NCBI GenBank assembly: GCA_049610385.1
Contig: JBMYZL010000010.1
Location: 1 to 64,000, forward strand
Reading direction: 5' to 3'
Origin: JBMYZL01 sp049610385
Lineage (GTDB): Bacteria; Bacteroidota; Bacteroidia; Flavobacteriales_D; Sanyastnellaceae
DNA length: 64,000 nucleotides
Position numbers and translations under genes: made by a program. Below the pieces are notes generated by a model. That model saw only the letters and a program-made list of their open reading frames with translations. It was not told where the DNA came from and searched no databases. The stretch's first letter is position 1. Every line of letters starts with the position of its first letter. Positions 8,020 through 16,089 of this stretch are shown piece after piece.

Positions 8020-9945
8020 ATGAACCGACTTGTTTTCCTTCTGTTTTTTGGCATCTGCACGCACATTTTGAACGCACAATTTGCCGATGTCGTGTGCCAC
8101 AACGGTCACATCTATACTGCCGACGAAAGCCAGTCTTTTGTCACGGCCATGGCTTGGCAAGGCAATACTTTGGTTTATGTGGGGGACGAGGATGGGATGC
8201 AGCCATGGTTAGGCTCCGACACGGAAGTGCACGATTTGGAAGGGAAAACCGTGCTGCCCGGCTTGTTTGACACACATATCCACCTGCTGGAGGCGGGCTC
8301 GGAAGGAGCTGCATCCTGTGTGTTACCGTGGAGCGAAAACTCGGTGTCTGGTCTGGTTTCCGCATTGCAAGCATGCAATCCACAGCCCAACATCAATGGT
8401 TGGATCTTTTCTTGGGGACATTCGATTTATCCGTTGCTCGAGACCAACGAAAGCCCGTTGGAATTGTTGAGTGCGGCTTTTCCCAACACGCCTGTTGCCG
8501 CGATGGACGAAACCTCACATTCGGCATGGGTTAACCAAGCTGCACTGGATGCACTTAGCATCACAGGTAACACGCCAGACCCGGTTGGCGGGCACATTGT
8601 GTTGGATGCGAATGGCGAGCCATACGGACTTTTGCTCGATGCCGCTGGGGATCTTGCGTTTCAAGCCGCGTATGCCCCTCATGAATCACTAAGCGATGGG
8701 GATTACGCGGGATTGGTCGGTTTTGGATTGAGCGCAATGGCCACCTCAGGCATCACGTCAATCACTGAGGGGCGCACCTATTGGAAACGTGGATACCATG
8801 AGACTTGGAACCAACTGCATGAAGAAGGGCTGTTGACCTTGCGCGTGGATTTGGCGATGTATGCTTACCCGGAGGAAAACGATGAAGCCCAAATCGACAG
8901 TTTGTTGTCTTTGTATGACGAAGGCGACGAGTGGTTGCGAGCCAAACAAATCAAAGTCTACCTCGACGGAGTCACCCTCAACGGGACAGCGGCCATGGAG
9001 GAGCCCTATGTGTATCCCTTTGGTTGGCCCTTTGATTCAGGTTTGAATTACTTCACGGTGGACCGACTTGCTGAATACATCACTGAGCTAGAATTGGAAG
9101 GGTACAGCTTCCACATCCACACGATTGGAAACAGAGGAGTCCGAGAAGCTCTGGATGCGATTCAAATTGCCCGTGATATCAATGGCGACATTGGGGCCAA
9201 GCACCAACTGACGCACATTGAATTTGTGAATTCCAATGACCTCGATCGATTTCAAGAATTGGACGTGACGGCAAATGCTCAAGTCACTGCATGGTGGACT
9301 GAACCCAGCGAGTGGCAAGGCAATGCATATTTGGTGGGGGCCCAAGTTGCCAATTCCATGATTCCCATTGGCAGTATCCATGAGGCTGGAGGAAGGGTCA
9401 CCCTCAGCAGTGACTGGGATGTGAGTTCTTACAATCCTTTCCGGAGTTTGGAAAATGCGGTCACCAGAACACCTGAGGCGCTTCCGAGTGTTGCGGATGC
9501 GGTGGATTCTAAGACCATTCTTGCCGCTATTTCTTCTCGAAGCGATTCGTACACAGGAAGCATCGAGGTCGGCAAGCGAGCAGATTTCATCTGCATTGAT
9601 CAGGACATATTTAGCATTCCGCACAGCGCGATTTCCGAGACGCATGTTCTTTTAACCTGTGTGGATGGCGTTGTTGTTCATGACGCTGGTGGGTTTAATT
9701 CTGTGCAAGAGCCGAACAATGTTATTCAAGTCATGCCTCGACTTGCCGATACTCACATTCAATTGACATCTCCGTTTTCAGGAGAATTCCAAATACGCGA
9801 TTTGAATGGTCGGTTGGTCAAGCAAGGGGAATTTCCCCCTGGCATTTCATCGATCAACGTTCAGTCGTTGAAGGAGGGGGTTCATTTTTTGGTTGTGCAT
9901 TCCGAAGAAGGCCTGATGACGACTCGTTTTGTGGTGGTTCGGTAA
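8020..9945 (+). CDS. Secreted amidohydrolase (YtcJ-like, Amidohydro_3) with T9SS sorting domain
   Basis: The 641-residue product starts with a signal peptide (about 1-20, ending LNAQ) followed by an amidohydrolase of the YtcJ/imidazolonepropionase-related group. PGLFDTHIHLLEAG carries the first HxH metal ligands; HIHTIGN, THIEFV and SSDWDVSS supply the later metal-binding His residues and catalytic Asp. The last 75 residues, from about VIQVMPRL to RFVVVR, match a type A T9SS sorting domain, so this enzyme is exported across the outer membrane, unlike most characterised relatives. The substrate is unknown; the family hydrolyses amide or cyclic amide bonds. The gene is followed by a FISUMP relic. 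Confidence 0.85.
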   Translation: MNRLVFLLFFGICTHILNAQFADVVCHNGHIYTADESQSFVTAMAWQGNTLVYVGDEDGMQPWLGSDTEVHDLEGKTVLPGLFDTHIHLLEAGSEGAASCVLPWSENSVSGLVSALQACNPQPNINGWIFSWGHSIYPLLETNESPLELLSAAFPNTPVAAMDETSHSAWVNQAALDALSITGNTPDPVGGHIVLDANGEPYGLLLDAAGDLAFQAAYAPHESLSDGDYAGLVGFGLSAMATSGITSITEGRTYWKRGYHETWNQLHEEGLLTLRVDLAMYAYPEENDEAQIDSLLSLYDEGDEWLRAKQIKVYLDGVTLNGTAAMEEPYVYPFGWPFDSGLNYFTVDRLAEYITELELEGYSFHIHTIGNRGVREALDAIQIARDINGDIGAKHQLTHIEFVNSNDLDRFQELDVTANAQVTAWWTEPSEWQGNAYLVGAQVANSMIPIGSIHEAGGRVTLSSDWDVSSYNPFRSLENAVTRTPEALPSVADAVDSKTILAAISSRSDSYTGSIEVGKRADFICIDQDIFSIPHSAISETHVLLTCVDGVVVHDAGGFNSVQEPNNVIQVMPRLADTHIQLTSPFSGEFQIRDLNGRLVKQGEFPPGISSINVQSLKEGVHFLVVHSEEGLMTTRFVVVR

Positions 9946-10204
9946 GTGCATGGTTCTTGTAGGTGTTGTGCTTCCATCCTACTTGCGCCACTTGTTGGGT
10001 ATTGATTTATGGACATGTTAGTCAATGATTGGATTTTTCATATCCGCAAATGATGCGCGACCAGGCTTGACTCCTGTTCATGAAACGCAGTCTACTTATG
10101 GCTCGGGTATACGAATTCACTTCCATCGAGCACCTTGACAATCTTTTTCGATGGCTCGCATTGGTTCGCCGTCATGCTCCTCATGCCTCTACTACCGACG
10201 GATC

Positions 10205-10412
10205 GGATTTTCGGGGTTGCCTGGGGGCCGACGCAGTTGGGGCGATGGGAGCTTCAGCGGTGATGGCAACTCAGGTTTCTGGTGGAGCACCTCGCCGTAT
10301 GGGGCACGTTGAACATTTTCATACGGAGGCTCTCCTCTGGCCTTGACGGTGCCATTGGGAACATAATGGCTTTCGAAACGGCTTTTCGGTGCGTTGCGTG
10401 AGGGATGAATAA
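10205..10412 (+). pseudogene. Frameshifted FISUMP-domain relic
   Basis: The C-terminal part of a FISUMP (Fibrobacter succinogenes major paralogous) domain can be read only by switching frames twice. Frame one from 10205 gives GFSGLPGGRRSWGDGSF and GFWWSTSPYGAR before a TGA at 10310. A second frame from 10309 gives IRRLSSGLDGA. A third from 10365 gives NGFRNGFSVRCVRDE and the stop at 10410-10412. The same blocks appear in order in the intact gene at 13684-14502 (GFSGLPSGYR, YWWSASP, GFSVRCVLDE). Sequence upstream to about 10150 may belong to the same relic but is too decayed to align by eye. It is dead coding sequence unless there are sequencing errors. Confidence 0.75.
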
Positions 10413-10917
10413 GAGAGAATGTGGTCCATTTGACAATTTGACTCTTTGTCCATTTCGCGCTGGGATGTGCGGCTTTCAAATGGTAGACGTCTATGGCCAC
10501 ATCGCCGCAGTTTGGTCTCCCATGACACAACCGGCCTTTCCTTTTCAATTTGATGGAGGAGTGCTGATTGCGCACACAGATTCCGCCGTCTGTTTTGCGC
10601 TCTGGGCTGGAAGAATGGAAAGAACGCGCTGTGCTTCGGTTAGGAATTGGCTTTGCTGGACTTGGATCAGGAGCTCAACTCCAGCTGCCGGTGGCCATCA
10701 CCACCACCGGTGGATTCAATGACCTGGATCAAGGATTAGGATGGGATGGCTTGTGATTCTGATTGAGTTAATCCAGATGTGAGCTCACCTTTCTGGTAGA
10801 ACGCCGACATCAGGCATTTCCAATGCAAGTGGCGAACCGAATGGAGTGGCGGGATTCACGGCCTGAGCAACCAATGCGCCAGTGAAGGCGTTTTCCCTCG
10901 AAATAAACACCATTTCA
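10413..10917. other. Intergenic region with no recognisable gene
   Basis: About 500 bases between the FISUMP relic and the PKD/T9SS gene. Short open frames occur but none has a recognisable motif or signal peptide. The only structure I can support is a hairpin at 10688-10710. The 5' part could include more decayed coding sequence, which I cannot demonstrate. Confidence 0.5.
10688..10710. terminator. Possible hairpin, 7-bp stem
   Basis: CCGGTGG (10688-10694) and CCACCGG (10704-10710) are perfect reverse complements around a 9-base loop. The stem is GC-rich, as in intrinsic terminators, but no T-run follows on either strand, so terminator function is uncertain. Confidence 0.3.
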
Positions 10918-12915
10918 ATGAGCAGTTTTTTCCGCGTCGGAATGTCAGCCACCTGGCTGCTTGCCTCCTTGACTGCATGGGCGCAAGAATGCGTTCCCTT
11001 CGAATTTTGGATAGTGAATCAATCAGATGCAGTCAAAGGAATTGCCATGAACTTCGTCATTTCGAACGCCGATGGCGCAGTGGAGACGGAGGGTCTATGG
11101 GAGGTGACGTCTGCCGGGCTGACGGCGGAGTTTTGCCTCGCGTCAGGGTGCTACAGCATTGCCCTCAGTGGAGATGAAGTCAGTTCAGAAAATGTTGGGT
11201 TGGAGTTGTTTCAGTCAGATGTTGTTCAAATTCTGGAGCTTACACCGGCAGCTCAGGAAGGTCATTGGGACGTGGCATTTTGCATCGAGCAAGGGTGGCA
11301 GTTCAATTGCCCCGAGGCCATTGATTACACGGAGGTTGAAGGGTGCACATGGGCCTTCGAAATTGGCAGTTTTCAAGAAGGAGAGGAGGTGATGTGGAAC
11401 TTTGGTGACGGTTCTGAGCCGATCTGGGGCGGCCATTTCATTGAATACGAATACGAATCCGCGGGCACGTACGAGGTCAATGCGATTTTCACGTCCTACG
11501 ACTGTCCGATGGGCGTAGAATTGCAGACGGTCATTGAGGTGAGCGACTGCGGCGAAGCCGAATGTGCCCTCGAAATGGAGGTCAGTACGGATGACGGTAT
11601 GTTTTACACCTTCAGCATCCCGGATGAACTGGCCGACAACGAGATTCAGTGGTACATAGACGGCCAGCCCATTGAGGGAGCGAGCAGTACGAGTTTTGAG
11701 GCCGGGTTTGATTTCAACCCCAATTGGTCGGTGTGTGTAGACGTGTACACGGAGGACTGCCCCGACGGCGTGGAGGCGTGCTACTCCAACTTGGAAGGAA
11801 ATTGCGTCTTGGACCTGGTGTGGAACGAAGTGGAGTGCAATCAGTTTGTAATTCAAGCGGTCGGTCAGCCGGAAGGGGAAGGGGCAACCCTGGTTTGGAC
11901 GCTGGACGGCGAGTTTTATGATTACATCGTGCCTGAGATCGTATTTACGTTTGAGGAAGAGGGGTGCCACGTGTTTGGTGTGAGCTACGAAACCCCAGAT
12001 TGCCCGGAAGGGGTTTTTGCGGAGGTCGAAATTTGTTCGGATTGTCCGCCGATGGAAGAGTGCGAATTGAGCGTGGACTACGAGGAGCTGTCCGAGGGCA
12101 TCTATCTGTTTTCGGCGTATACCCCGAATGGGGAGCTTTTTGATGGAGAACTGAACTGGTGGACCAACGGGGGCTATGTGGGGAGTGAAAATCCATTTGC
12201 TTGGACGTGGGACCTTGAAGAACCCATGACCATGTACATGTGCCTAGATTACAGCAGTTGGGAAGACTGCCCGAGTGGCGAAATGTGCATTGAGGTGGAA
12301 ACACCGGGGATGGCTTGTGAGGAGGTTCAATTGGTGTTGGACGCATCATGGACTACAGGGGTTGACTGGGCGTTTGAATTGGGCTTGGAAGGGTTCATCG
12401 ACGGATGGCAAATTGCCGGGTGGTCCTTTGAGGAAACATGGTCGGCTGACGGCGAAATCTCCGACACGCTGACCGCTTGCCTGCCGCCCGCTTGCTTCGA
12501 TGCATTCTGGGGCTGGGAAGCCGCGAATGTCGATGTCGAGTCGTTTTTGATTTCAGTCCTCATCGCTGGTGTGGATCCGGTGGTCTTGTTCGATTGGTTT
12601 GATCCGTACAATGACACTGGTTTTGGTCTCCTTCCAGATTGTGATGACACAGTTGCGACACATGAAATCCAGCGAAGGGTATTGGAGATATGGCCCAACC
12701 CCGCATCTCATGCGTTCCAATGGAGGGTGTCGGACGATGTGAAGGATGGTGAATGGATCGTGTACGCTGCAGACGGCCGCTTAGTTCACCGAGAACGAAT
12801 AGCGGCACAGGCAGGTACGTGGAATGTGGCGGGCTGGCCATGCGGTTTGTACCACGCCATCTTTGTTGCGGATGGACGACAACCTTTACGCCAGCAACTC
12901 GTGGTCTTCCGATAA
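10918..12915 (+). CDS. Secreted PKD-domain protein with T9SS sorting domain
   Basis: I place the start at the ATG at 10918 because it gives a normal signal peptide (MSSFFRVGMSATWLLASLTAWAQ at its end); an upstream GTG at 10882 would add twelve unlikely residues. The product is about 665 residues. A PKD-like domain is visible around VMWNFGDGSEP and the following AGTYEV. The rest consists of several similar acidic, Cys- and Trp-rich Ig-like segments with paired Cys (DCPMGVE, DCPDGVEA, DCPEGVFA, DCPSGEM), probably tandem domains. The C-terminus from WPNPASHAF to QQLVVFR is a type A sorting domain. The role is probably adhesion or surface scaffolding, by inference. Confidence 0.85.
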   Translation: MSSFFRVGMSATWLLASLTAWAQECVPFEFWIVNQSDAVKGIAMNFVISNADGAVETEGLWEVTSAGLTAEFCLASGCYSIALSGDEVSSENVGLELFQSDVVQILELTPAAQEGHWDVAFCIEQGWQFNCPEAIDYTEVEGCTWAFEIGSFQEGEEVMWNFGDGSEPIWGGHFIEYEYESAGTYEVNAIFTSYDCPMGVELQTVIEVSDCGEAECALEMEVSTDDGMFYTFSIPDELADNEIQWYIDGQPIEGASSTSFEAGFDFNPNWSVCVDVYTEDCPDGVEACYSNLEGNCVLDLVWNEVECNQFVIQAVGQPEGEGATLVWTLDGEFYDYIVPEIVFTFEEEGCHVFGVSYETPDCPEGVFAEVEICSDCPPMEECELSVDYEELSEGIYLFSAYTPNGELFDGELNWWTNGGYVGSENPFAWTWDLEEPMTMYMCLDYSSWEDCPSGEMCIEVETPGMACEEVQLVLDASWTTGVDWAFELGLEGFIDGWQIAGWSFEETWSADGEISDTLTACLPPACFDAFWGWEAANVDVESFLISVLIAGVDPVVLFDWFDPYNDTGFGLLPDCDDTVATHEIQRRVLEIWPNPASHAFQWRVSDDVKDGEWIVYAADGRLVHRERIAAQAGTWNVAGWPCGLYHAIFVADGRQPLRQQLVVFR

Positions 12916-12940
12916 GCTATTGCGACCAAACGTTGGATGA

Positions 12941-13339
12941 ATCGAATGGTCAGGTCGGTTGTACAACTGGTATGCGGCAAACAATGATGCAGGCTTGTGT
13001 CCAAGTGGTTGGCATTTGCCTACCGATGATGACTGGACGACTTTGACCGATTATCTCGGAGAGGAATCCGTTGCAGGAGAAAAAATGAAATCCTCCTCCT
13101 CAGATGCCCCGAGGTGGAATGGGACGAACAGCAGTGGCTTTTCCGGGCTTCTGGGCGGGTATCGTCGCAGCAGTGGCAACTTCAGCACTGTAAACAACCT
13201 CGGCTGTTGGTGGAGCGCCTCTCCGAATAGGGCCTCAAATGCTTGGGGCCGTGAACTCAAATCCGACGATGGCAATGTCGGTCGGTACGCAAACACCCAA
13301 CGAAACGAATTCTCTGTTCGTTGCGTCCGGGATGAATGA
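12941..13339 (+). pseudogene. 5'-truncated FISUMP-domain gene
   Basis: From a TGA at 12938-12940 an open frame runs to the stop at 13337-13339 and encodes a FISUMP C-terminal domain: GRLYNWYAANND, GLCPSGWHLPTDDDW, KMKSSSSDAPRW, SGFSGLLGGYRR, CWWSASP and EFSVRCVRDE. There is no signal peptide and no ATG; the only in-frame start before the domain is a TTG at 12959. The preceding bases read CDQTLDESNGQVG in another frame, which resembles the N-terminal side of the domain, so a 1-base shift near 12950 is likely. It begins 25 bases after the stop of the PKD/T9SS gene. The domain is well preserved, so the inactivation looks recent. Confidence 0.7.
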
Positions 13340-13683
13340 AAGGAATGGTGTTTTGTTTGGGTTATTGTCAACGTTGATTTTTCGCATCGAGATAACGATA
13401 CGTTACCCACATTTTCCAGCCCACCAGGGCTTGTTCCCATTTCTTGAGCCGGGTCAAATCTGGCCGTTTTGAAAAACATGGCAGAAGGGAACGATTTAGC
13501 GCACTGAGGATTTGAAAAAGGACAAGCTGCATGGTCGGTGGATTGGTTTCACCTCGAAGGTAAGTAAGAGCAAGCATGTCGAGAAAAGATTAACGCTGCA
13601 GAATGCATTGGAATCCATCTACTTATAGGAAATGATCAAAGGTTAGGTTATTTTGTACCTTATCAGTTGCAATATCAAATCAA
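13340..13683. other. Intergenic region, possible remnant frame on minus strand
   Basis: About 340 bases separate the truncated and intact FISUMP genes. On the minus strand, 13368-13577 encodes 69 residues ending KKWEQALVGWKMWVTYRYLD plus a short tail, a pattern that looks more protein-like than a random frame. I cannot name it, and it may be the tail of a lost gene. No terminator hairpin is obvious. Confidence 0.35.
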
Positions 13684-14502
13684 ATGAGACACTTGACGAC
13701 GCCTTTGGTGCTTTTGGTGACCATCGCGGCTGGGGCACAACAAGATTGTGGTTTGGATTACGATGGAAATGGTGATGGGGCAGTGAACATTGAGGACGTC
13801 CTCGGTGTGCTGTCAGAATTTTCTGAGATATGTGAACCTCCATTTGCTTGTGGTGATCCTGTTTTGTTTGATGAATATGCCTACCCAACGGTTCAAATTG
13901 GAGGGCAATGTTGGTTTCAGGAAAACCTGCGGACGACGCATTACACCAACGGTGACCCCATTCCAAGTGATTTGAGCGGTACAGGTTGGCAGAGCACGTC
14001 ATCAGGTGCTATGGCGGTATATGGTGAAGGCGACTCACCTTGTTTTCAAGGTTGCGATGAGGAACAAAACCTCGAAATCCATGGTCGTTTGTACAATGGG
14101 CATGCGGTAGCTGATTCTAGAGCATTGTGTCCGATAGGTTGGCATGTCCCTTCGGATGGAGAATGGTTGTTGCTTGAGATGTTTTTGGGGATGAGCGAAT
14201 CGGATGCGAATGGCATCAGCTGGAGGGGCATTTCACAAGGCACTAAAATGAAGTCTGCCCCAACAGATTCCCCCAGTTGGAATGGCACAAACACCAGCGG
14301 TTTTTCCGGCCTTCCGAGTGGTTATCGCTTCGAAACGGGAGAATTCCTCAATGAGAGCGGTTACGGCTATTGGTGGAGTGCTTCCCCGGTTGAAGAGACA
14401 TTTGCATGGTTCCGCATGCTCAACACCGCCAACGGCGGGGTGTATCGAAGCAACAACAGCAGTCAATTGGGATTTTCTGTTCGTTGCGTTCTAGATGAAT
14501 GA
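13684..14502 (+). CDS. Secreted FISUMP-domain protein with N-terminal dockerin-like repeat
   Basis: The intact 272-residue FISUMP protein of this cluster. A signal peptide (about 1-19, ending AAGAQQ) is followed by a single dockerin-like, EF-hand-type segment DYDGNGDGAVNIEDVLGVLS, then the FISUMP domain. The latter opens at TVQIGGQCWFQENLRT, continues with LCPIGWHVPSDGEW, TKMKSAPTDSPSW and SGFSGLPSGYR, and closes with GFSVRCVLDE. The function of FISUMP domains is unknown; they occur as multicopy secreted paralogues in Fibrobacter and Bacteroidota. There is no T9SS sorting domain here, so the product may be periplasmic, or surface-held through the Ca-binding segment. Two relics of the same domain lie upstream. 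Confidence 0.85.
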   Translation: MRHLTTPLVLLVTIAAGAQQDCGLDYDGNGDGAVNIEDVLGVLSEFSEICEPPFACGDPVLFDEYAYPTVQIGGQCWFQENLRTTHYTNGDPIPSDLSGTGWQSTSSGAMAVYGEGDSPCFQGCDEEQNLEIHGRLYNGHAVADSRALCPIGWHVPSDGEWLLLEMFLGMSESDANGISWRGISQGTKMKSAPTDSPSWNGTNTSGFSGLPSGYRFETGEFLNESGYGYWWSASPVEETFAWFRMLNTANGGVYRSNNSSQLGFSVRCVLDE

Positions 14503-14639
14503 ATGCGATTCACTTGACTCATTTCTGCAAATGAATTGAGATTTCTGTCATCGTGGATTCACTCACAGTTTAAACTTGTTCTTGCATGATTCCAATAAGT
14601 TGAAATCATCGGTATATTCGTTTTGATTCAACCAAGTTC

Positions 14640-15617
14640 ATGGACATTTTGACTCATGCGGTTTTTGGGGCATCTACTTATGCTGCTGCAAAAGGGAACG
14701 AGGCGAACAGAAAAGATCTCTTTTGGGGGATGTCTTTGGGCATGCTCGTCGATGCGGATGTCTTCATGGGTTTTGGCATGGATAGCGTGCAGGCCTTGTT
14801 GAATCATCGCAGCTGGACTCACTCTTTCCTTTTCACTTGTTTCGCCGCATTGATCATCGGGTTGATTCAGAAAAGATGGCGTCAGGAAACGATGAGTTTA
14901 CGTGATGGGTTGGCCATTTTCCTGGCCATTCACACACACATTTGGATTGATGCCTTGACGACTTATGGCACCAGAATCGGATTTCCCTTTTCATCACACC
15001 CAATCGCTTGGAATGTCATCCATGTCTTCCATCCCATGGCCACCATGACCCTTCTTGTGCCTTGGTTGTGGGGTGCTTGGAAACGAAGGGGAAACTGGGG
15101 GCGTGTGGGTGCAGCTTCTCTTTGCGCATTTGGTTTGTTCTTGGCTTGGCCATTGGCTTCAAAATCACTGGCGAGGAAGGGCATGAATATCGATCAATTG
15201 CCACAGACATTCACGATTGAAGTGGTTCCCACCGCATTCAATTCCTGGATTTGGCATGGTGTGGCCAACGCGGGTGATTCTCTGGGTTTTGCCACCTACC
15301 ATGTCGGAAAGGATGAAAATCCAGAGTGGCATTGGGTGCCGTCAAATCGAGCAGCACTTGCCCAGATTTCGGAATTGCAACATGTCCAACAATATCTCAC
15401 ATATGCCGGGCCTGATGCCCTGGTTGAAAGGGATGACGCTCAAGGTGAAACCCGCATATATGCCGCCAAGTTTGGTCCCATCAATTACATAGGCCCCCCT
15501 CAATTTGTCCACCCATTTGTATTGAAGGATGGAGCGACAAGAGGACAAATCTTGGAAACCCCGGCCTATTCCGGGCCTTGGTCCAATTTCAATGCGCTAT
15601 GGGGCCGACTTTGGTGA
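14640..15617 (+). CDS. DUF457/YdjM-like membrane-bound metal-dependent hydrolase
   Basis: The 325-residue product matches the DUF457 family of integral-membrane putative metal-dependent hydrolases. Metal-ligand candidates are His6 in MDILTHAVFG, the HRSWTHSFLF segment and the HTHIWIDALTTYG segment. Four to five hydrophobic helices occupy the first 185 residues, and the C-terminal 140 residues form a soluble domain. No characterised reaction is known for the family. It is the first gene of a plus-strand group that continues into a His-rich small protein, a TonB receptor and a DUF4625 lipoprotein, spaced 34, 42 and -4 bases, so a shared role in metal handling is possible. Confidence 0.8.
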   Translation: MDILTHAVFGASTYAAAKGNEANRKDLFWGMSLGMLVDADVFMGFGMDSVQALLNHRSWTHSFLFTCFAALIIGLIQKRWRQETMSLRDGLAIFLAIHTHIWIDALTTYGTRIGFPFSSHPIAWNVIHVFHPMATMTLLVPWLWGAWKRRGNWGRVGAASLCAFGLFLAWPLASKSLARKGMNIDQLPQTFTIEVVPTAFNSWIWHGVANAGDSLGFATYHVGKDENPEWHWVPSNRAALAQISELQHVQQYLTYAGPDALVERDDAQGETRIYAAKFGPINYIGPPQFVHPFVLKDGATRGQILETPAYSGPWSNFNALWGRLW

Positions 15618-15651
15618 ATTGAGTAGTTCATTCTTGAAATACCTTTGTGGC

Positions 15652-16047
15652 ATGCGTTTGGGTCGTTTATCCATGTGGCCGGTTTTCTCATCGGCTTTGC
15701 TGCTGGCGACTTGGCTGGGTGTTTTTGGGCTTGAAGTCACGCATCAATTGGGACACCTCTTTGCGGGTTGTGGCCACCACGAACACCATGGTGTTCACTT
15801 GGATCATCATGCTGGATGCAACACATGGGATGGCCCACATGAGGATGTGGAGTTTGATCAGCATCTGCACATGTGCGAAATGTGTGATTGGCGATGGCTT
15901 CCTTTGGGGGAGTCTCCCAAGAAAAAACACCCGAAATCGTGCCCCGATTGGCAGTTGTTGCTGAAAATCGGAGAACATGAATCGACACGAGTTGAATCTC
16001 AGAAAATTCGAGCTCATGGCCGAAGGGGGCCGCCGGCAAGGGGTTGA
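15652..16047 (+). CDS. Small His-rich membrane-anchored protein with CxxC motif
   Basis: The 131-residue product has one hydrophobic segment (residues 9-28) followed by a His-rich stretch: 15 His in total, including CGHHEHHGVHLDHH at 40-53. A Cys/His motif HLHMCEMCDW lies at 71-80. The C-terminus is basic. I chose the ATG at 15652; an upstream in-frame ATG at 15592 would add 20 residues and overlap the previous stop. Placed directly before a TonB receptor, it resembles the small His/CxxC proteins that sit beside metal or haem receptors, broadly comparable to DUF2946 proteins beside copper receptors. A role in periplasmic metal binding is inference. I cannot name the family. Confidence 0.7.
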   Translation: MRLGRLSMWPVFSSALLLATWLGVFGLEVTHQLGHLFAGCGHHEHHGVHLDHHAGCNTWDGPHEDVEFDQHLHMCEMCDWRWLPLGESPKKKHPKSCPDWQLLLKIGEHESTRVESQKIRAHGRRGPPARG

Positions 16048-16089
16048 TTTCTTTTTGTCTATTTGTTTTCCTCCTTTGAATTCTCGACC

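Noticed and set aside
11215..11970. Minus-strand frame of 251 codons
   Set aside because: It is antisense to the PKD/T9SS protein, which has a signal peptide, PKD core and sorting domain.
14519..14534. TCATTT-CTGC-AAATGA inverted repeat after the intact FISUMP gene
   Set aside because: The stem is short and AT-rich and has no T-tract; it could easily be chance.
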